Of a stretch of 33,608 nucleotides of DNA, positions 29,977 to 33,608 are shown one piece after another. The stretch lies in assembly GCA_038244535.1 (NCBI GenBank), contig JBBRTJ010000029.1, positions 1 to 33,608 of the forward strand. The letters are read 5' to 3'. Numbering within the stretch: the first letter of the stretch is position 1; every line of letters begins with the position of its first letter. The notes beneath the pieces are model-generated. The model made no database searches, had not been told where the DNA came from, and was given only the letters and a program-made list of their open reading frames with translations. This DNA is from JBBRTJ01 sp038244535. Its GTDB lineage: Bacteria > Actinomycetota > Acidimicrobiia > Acidimicrobiales > Ilumatobacteraceae. The position numbers were made by a program, and so were the translations under genes.

Positions 29977-30744
29977 ATGGCGTCGTGGCAGTCCGTGCGG
30001 GCGTGGTGGCAGGGGCGGGCGGAGGGTCGGCCGCCCGTGGCCCGCAGCGGCGTGTCGTCGTTCCACGCCTGGTGGCAAGACTGGCCGTCGAACGAGCCGA
30101 TCGTCGACGTGGCCGTGACCATCGAGGTGGTCACCCCGCCGGCGGTCGACAAGCTCTACTTCTGGGCGCTGCAGGCCTCGTTCTCCGACGGGCGGCGGGG
30201 CTACGGGGCCGCGCACCTGGGGTTGCAGTGGAACCCCCTGCACCCTGGTCTCACGGCGGTGAACTGGGGCGGCTACGGCGATCCGAGCGTGACCAGCTCG
30301 GTGCTGTCCGGGTCCCGCTCGACGTTGCCGAGCCGGCCGAACGACGAGAACACCCGGGACTACCCGTGGCGAGCGGGCGTGCCGTACACACTGCGCATCC
30401 AGCGGGCCGCCGACGGTTGGGCCGGGTCGGTCACCGACGGGTCGAGCGGTGTCACACACGAGGTGCGCCGGCTGTTCGCCGGGGGCGAGCGCCTCACCTC
30501 GCCGATCGTGTGGGCCGAGGTGTTCGCCGGTTGCTCGGACCCGCCGACCGAAGTGCGGTGGTCTTCTCTGACGGTCGTGACCGCTTCGGGCCAGGCGTTG
30601 GGGCCGCAGCGGCTGCGGCTCACGTTCCCGGCCGACGGGTGTCCGAACACGGACACGGTGGTGGACGTCGGTGGGGTGCGGAGCCTGACGAACGTCACCC
30701 GGACGGGTCGAGACGGTGCGGTCGTCGTCGCACCGCCCCGCTAG
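29977..30744 (+). CDS. Protein of unknown function, predicted beta-rich
   Basis: This 255-residue protein has no signal peptide and no membrane helix. The N-terminus is Trp-rich (SWQSVRAWWQG, FHAWWQDWP). The middle resembles a beta-sandwich: YFWALQASFSDGRRGYGAAHLGLQW, NWGGYG, YPWRAGVPYTLRIQ and GWAGSVTDG, reminiscent of DUF3472/concanavalin-like proteins, but the match is not secure. Two Cys lie near the C-terminus (FAGCSDPP, ADGCPN). It is divergent from uppP and ends 57 bp before tRNA-Cys. Confidence 0.65.
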   Translation: MASWQSVRAWWQGRAEGRPPVARSGVSSFHAWWQDWPSNEPIVDVAVTIEVVTPPAVDKLYFWALQASFSDGRRGYGAAHLGLQWNPLHPGLTAVNWGGYGDPSVTSSVLSGSRSTLPSRPNDENTRDYPWRAGVPYTLRIQRAADGWAGSVTDGSSGVTHEVRRLFAGGERLTSPIVWAEVFAGCSDPPTEVRWSSLTVVTASGQALGPQRLRLTFPADGCPNTDTVVDVGGVRSLTNVTRTGRDGAVVVAPPR

Positions 30745-30800
30745 AGTCATCTACCTTGCTCCGCGGGCAAGAGGCCGCAGGGTCTCGGGTTCACGGCGCT

Positions 30801-30875
30801 GGCGACGTGGCCGAGTGGCTTAGGCAAGGGCCTGCAAAGCCCTGTACATGGGTTCGATTCCCATCGTCGCCTCCA
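30801..30875 (+). tRNA. tRNA-Cys (GCA), CCA encoded
   Basis: The cloverleaf folds fully. The acceptor stem pairs GGCGACG (30801-30807) with CGTCGCC (30865-30871). The anticodon stem pairs AGGGC with GCCCT around loop CTGCAAA, with anticodon GCA at 30834-30836. The T arm ATGGG/CCCAT encloses TTCGATT. The discriminator is T (30872), as CysRS requires, and CCA is encoded at 30873-30875. TACCTT at 30752-30757 is a possible -10 box. The 3' end may have served as an integration site, since the gene content and base composition change immediately downstream. Confidence 0.96.
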
Positions 30876-31559
30876 TCCGCCTGCGCTTCGTGCAGTAGCT
30901 GCGCCAACTGGTCGGTGGTCAGAGCGGTGCTGGCGCGAGCCTCGCAGTGATCGCGAACTCCTGAATCCCCAGGCGCCCCTAATCCTGGTCCGAGCCTCGA
31001 GGAGCCGCCCCCCATAGCCGGTGAGCAGGCCTACTCTGCCCAACGAGAGTTGATGCTGGCGGAGGATCCGCGCCGAGAAGCTGTTGTCCTCGCCCGGCGT
31101 CACGGCGATTCCAGGGAGGCAGCCTGTCGGCCAGAGAGCGACCCCGGCCGCTAGTAACCAATGACCGATTTCGCCGAGCGCACCTCTGCGCAGTTACGCC
31201 GGAACGACGGGCTGAGCTTCACGAAAGCTGGCCCGTTGCCGGCCAGCTCGAGTGTGACTTCGCTCCAGTTCCGATCACAGAATCGACCCTGTCTGCTGGT
31301 GTGAACTTGAAGCAGTACGCACCGGCTCCTGAGGTACCCCGCCGTTGTGCCACGCGGACGCCCTCACTAGGGCGACCGATTCCCTTCTCTGACTCGAGCG
31401 CGGCCGACGAGTGCCTTTGCTTGGCCGTATGTCAATGGACTGGGCACGCTGAGCCGCGGCACGCTTGGCACCCACGTGCTAGTTGTGGGAAAACTCACGA
31501 TTGTTGTGTCGTGGGCCGGAGCTGTGCGGTTTCGGGGGGTTCAGAGGAGGAAGTTGACG
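30876..31559. other. 684-bp stretch without a recognisable gene, lower GC
   Basis: No supported gene, RNA or repeat was found. Several short frames exist on both strands but are interrupted and match nothing recognised. GC content drops by eye compared with the rest of the window, especially 31160-31560. A ribosome binding site for the next gene (GAGGAGG, 31544-31550) ends the stretch. It probably contains the promoter of the two-gene system below and perhaps debris from integration at the tRNA gene; no integrase is visible inside the window. Confidence 0.5.
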
Positions 31560-32822
31560 GTGGCCAAGAAGCATGGGCTCCTCGCAGAGCTGCACTACCA
31601 GTCGCAGCAGGCTGAAAGGCGGAAGCTCCAGGCCGGGCAGCAGGCATACCGTGAGCAGCAGCAGCGACAGCGTGAGTACGAGAAGGCGGTGAAGGACTGG
31701 GAGCGCGCCCAGGGCCTAGCAGCTAAGGCGACGACGGCCGAGCGAAAGGCGGCGGAGGCCGCAGCGAAGCAAGCCCGGGTCGCTGCGCAGGAGGCCGAGG
31801 TGGCCGAGCGCAACGCTGCCCTCGCGAACACCTTCGCCGAGATCGACGGACTGCTGCAGGCGACCTTGGCCGTCGACGACTTCGTCGACCTGGAGGAGCT
31901 GCGCCAGCAGGTCGAGCACCCGCCATTCCCGCACCCGGAGCTGGAGAGTTCGACACCACCTCCGCAGGCCCCGCAGCCGCCATCCGTACCGGTCTGGGAG
32001 GAGCCCCCATCGTCGGGCGGGTTGTTTGGCAAGAAGAAGCACGCCGAGCAGGTGGCGGCGGCCCGGCAGGCGTTCGAGGCGGCCTATGCCGCATGGGAGC
32101 AGCACATCGTCGACCTGCAGCGGTGGGAGCAACAGGCCAGGGCACACTGGGAAGAGGGTGAGCGATACCGGCTTGCTCGCCTCGAGGAGGCCCGGGCCGG
32201 GTACACCGCCGAGTGCGCACAGCGTGAGCAGCAGGTCGAGGAGGCCAATGCCAGCTTGGACGAGTTGATCGCCGGGCTCGCCTACGGCGTCGACTCCACC
32301 GTCCAGGAATACGTGGCGATCGTGCTCGCCAACTCTGCCTACCCTGACAGCTTCCCGGTGTCCCACGACCACGTGTTCGACGCCGCCACTGGTGAGCTGA
32401 CCTTGACCGTGTCGATCCCGGGACCGACCGAGGTTCCGTCAGTCAAGGCTTGGAGGTACACGAAGGCGACCGACGCGATCACGCCAACGCCGCTTCCCGC
32501 CAGGGAGCACAAGGACCGGTACGCGAACGCGGTGCTCCATGTGGCACTGCGGACGTTGCACGAGGTGTTCGAAGCGGACAGGTCCGGTCATATTCGGACG
32601 GTCGCCACGACGGTGGGCACGACTGCGCTCGACCCGGCGACAGGCCGCGACGGCTTCGTCCCGCTGGCGCTCGTCGCCGCGGACCGAGAGACGTTCATGA
32701 GCTTTGATCTCGCGAACGTTGTGCCGGCGGCCACGCTGAAGCACCTCGGCGGGGTGATGTCGAGGAGCCCGGTCGACCTTGTGGCGGTCGACACGGGTGC
32801 CGCCGTGCGGGGCCGCAACTGA
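31560..32822 (+). CDS. Coiled-coil protein resembling Mrr-type restriction endonucleases without the nuclease domain
   Basis: This is a 420-residue protein. Residues about 10-100 form a Gln/Arg/Glu/Ala-rich coiled coil, followed by AEIDGLLQATLAVDDFVDLEELR and a Pro-rich linker (about 120-150). Next come GLFGKKKHAEQ and a second coiled coil (about 160-245). The folded C-terminal region contains VQEYVAIVLANSAYP, VKAWRYTKATD, ALRTLHEVFEADR, DPATGRDGFVPL and LKHLGGVMSRSPVDL. From memory, this order and these phrases match the N-terminal and middle part of long actinobacterial Mrr_cat restriction endonucleases, but the protein stops where the nuclease domain would start. The GTG at 31560 lies 9 nt after GAGGAGG; a TTG at 31554 is the alternative. 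Its stop overlaps the next start (TGATG). Role inferred: sensor or scaffold for the partner nuclease. Confidence 0.75.
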   Translation: MAKKHGLLAELHYQSQQAERRKLQAGQQAYREQQQRQREYEKAVKDWERAQGLAAKATTAERKAAEAAAKQARVAAQEAEVAERNAALANTFAEIDGLLQATLAVDDFVDLEELRQQVEHPPFPHPELESSTPPPQAPQPPSVPVWEEPPSSGGLFGKKKHAEQVAAARQAFEAAYAAWEQHIVDLQRWEQQARAHWEEGERYRLARLEEARAGYTAECAQREQQVEEANASLDELIAGLAYGVDSTVQEYVAIVLANSAYPDSFPVSHDHVFDAATGELTLTVSIPGPTEVPSVKAWRYTKATDAITPTPLPAREHKDRYANAVLHVALRTLHEVFEADRSGHIRTVATTVGTTALDPATGRDGFVPLALVAADRETFMSFDLANVVPAATLKHLGGVMSRSPVDLVAVDTGAAVRGRN

Positions 32823-33608
32823 TGGAGGGGCACATCTTCAACCCGCCACCCGGATGGCCGAACCCGCCGGCGAACTGGACGCCGCCGCCCAACTGGACAC
32901 CGGATCCGCGCTGGCCCGAGCCGCCGCCCGACTGGGAGCTGTGGATTGTCGATCCCACCGTCGTGCCGGCGGCCGCCCCGAGCGTCGACGCGCTGCGGTC
33001 CCCACCCGTCCCGGCTCCCGTCAGCGCAGAGCCCGCCCCGATCCCGGGCCCGCCTGTCCTGGCGTCGGCGCCACTCGCCCCGGCGCTGCCTTCGACGTGG
33101 AACCCACCTCCGGCACAGGCGGAGCCCGCCGAGCTGACGGAGCTGCGGGCGCGGGTGGTGGAGCTTGAGGCCCAGCTTGCATCTGCCCGAAGCGCGTCCG
33201 ACGGCGGTGACCTGGTCCTCCTCGACGACGAACGCGTCCTGCAGGAAGTCGGCATTTACCGGTACCACCACCCGCTCGAGGCGGCCGCTTCCTATAAGGA
33301 TCGGTTGGCGGAACTCGACCGACGCGTCGCCGAGTGTGTCACCCAGGGTCGGGCGATCCTCGCCAACGACATGTTCACGTTCAACAACAGCCTCGCCAAG
33401 GGCCGCAAGATGGTCGGCGACCTGTCGAAGCTGATGCTGCGGGCGTACAACGCCGAAGCTGACAACTGCGTCCGTTCCCTGCGGGCCGGGAACGTGGTCA
33501 CCTCCAAGAAGCGCCTCGACGCGGCCGTCGCGTCGATCGCCAAGCTGGGTGCCCTCATGGAGATGCGGGTCAACCCCGACTTCCATGGGCTGCGTATTGA
33601 AGAGATCG
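32822..33608 (+). CDS. DUF4041-domain protein, probable T5orf172/GIY-YIG nuclease (3' end outside window)
   Basis: This frame is open from ATG 32822 to the window edge (262 codons). Residues 1-45 are a Trp/Pro repeat (PPPGWPNPPANW, PPPNWTPDPRWPEPPPDW), 45-100 a Pro/Ala linker and 105-122 a short coiled coil. From about 128 the DUF4041 domain begins: DDERVLQEVGIYRYHHPLE, then YKDRLAELDRRV, GRKMVGDLSKLMLRAYNAEADNCVR and LDAAVASIAKLGALMEM. DUF4041 is characteristically followed by a T5orf172 (GIY-YIG-like) nuclease domain, which would lie beyond the window and is not seen. Translational coupling to the preceding gene indicates a complex. The Trp/Pro repeats resemble those that precede membrane or nuclease domains in other actinobacterial proteins. 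Confidence 0.8.
   Translation, partial: MEGHIFNPPPGWPNPPANWTPPPNWTPDPRWPEPPPDWELWIVDPTVVPAAAPSVDALRSPPVPAPVSAEPAPIPGPPVLASAPLAPALPSTWNPPPAQAEPAELTELRARVVELEAQLASARSASDGGDLVLLDDERVLQEVGIYRYHHPLEAAASYKDRLAELDRRVAECVTQGRAILANDMFTFNNSLAKGRKMVGDLSKLMLRAYNAEADNCVRSLRAGNVVTSKKRLDAAVASIAKLGALMEMRVNPDFHGLRIEEI

Noticed and set aside
31011..31154. Short plus-strand frame reading AGEQAYSAQRELMLAEDPRR, faintly like VIT1/CCC1 transporters
   Set aside because: The similarity covers about 20 residues, there is no start codon or membrane helix nearby, and the match could be chance.
32004..32016. CCCATCGTCG, matching part of the tRNA-Cys 3' end, as a possible att repeat
   Set aside because: Only 10 bp match, it lies inside the coding sequence of the coiled-coil protein, and it lacks the rest of the tRNA end.
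32588..33586. A 332-codon minus-strand open frame opposite the DUF4041 gene
   Set aside because: The plus strand carries a recognised DUF4041 domain and a TGATG junction, while the minus frame shows no family similarity.

Overview
The window is high-GC DNA with actinobacterial character. It carries F420-dependent LLM-class oxidoreductases, P450s, an SCO6745-like protein and many GTG starts. At least eight genes appear to start almost directly downstream of a TAnnnT -10 box, the arrangement of leaderless mRNAs. A member of the Acidimicrobiia or a related deep-branching actinobacterial lineage fits best, but this is inference from gene content; no rRNA or marker gene is present. Most of the window is chromosomal housekeeping and catabolic sequence. 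The last 2.7 kb, downstream of tRNA-Cys, looks different and probably belongs to an island.

Layout. 1-332: 3' end of an iron-sulfur photolyase/cryptochrome. 457-1014: isochorismatase-like hydrolase with its own promoter. 1076-6247 (minus): GH63 glucosidase, GH13 glycosidase and an odd crotonase without the two usual glutamates. 6328-7415: divergent SRPBCC and TetR genes sharing a 41-bp region filled by two identical-format palindromes. 7393-12099 (minus): secreted beta-helix protein, Tat-exported PhoD-like phosphatase and a small signal-peptide ORF. 12265-12540: decayed IS5-type transposase. 12823-14838 (minus): P450 and YceH/DUF480. 14887-17686: VOC protein, an ABM-like protein and an LLM oxidoreductase translationally coupled to a second P450. 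17661-19894: zinc alcohol dehydrogenase and class V aminotransferase. 19945-20102: two 79-bp tandem repeats containing hairpins. 20091-22084: aminoglycoside-phosphotransferase-like kinase and an Rv3520c-like LLM protein. 22160-24868: uridine phosphorylase with an SCO6745-like gene, then a CDF zinc transporter. 24878-28646: SDR, Kv-beta-like aldo/keto reductase coupled to a VOC protein, and DNA-3-methyladenine glycosylase I coupled to a haloacetate-dehalogenase-like hydrolase. 28719-28853: VapC/PIN remnant. 28872-30744: undecaprenyl-diphosphatase with a signal-peptide-like extension, and an unknown protein. 30801-30875: tRNA-Cys.

The most interesting part is 31560-33608. Two genes overlap by TGATG. 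The first encodes a 420-residue coiled-coil protein that, from memory of the family, resembles the N-terminal and middle part of actinobacterial Mrr-type restriction endonucleases but stops where the nuclease domain should begin. The second, cut by the window edge, has Trp/Pro repeats followed by a DUF4041 domain, which is normally followed by a T5orf172/GIY-YIG nuclease domain. Together they look like a two-component nuclease system, possibly antiviral, in which the nuclease module has been exchanged and moved to a separate chain. They sit behind a tRNA gene and about 0.7 kb of non-coding DNA of lower GC.

Other points of note are a hydrolase that retains the complete fluoroacetate dehalogenase residue set and a self-contained TetR operator pair.
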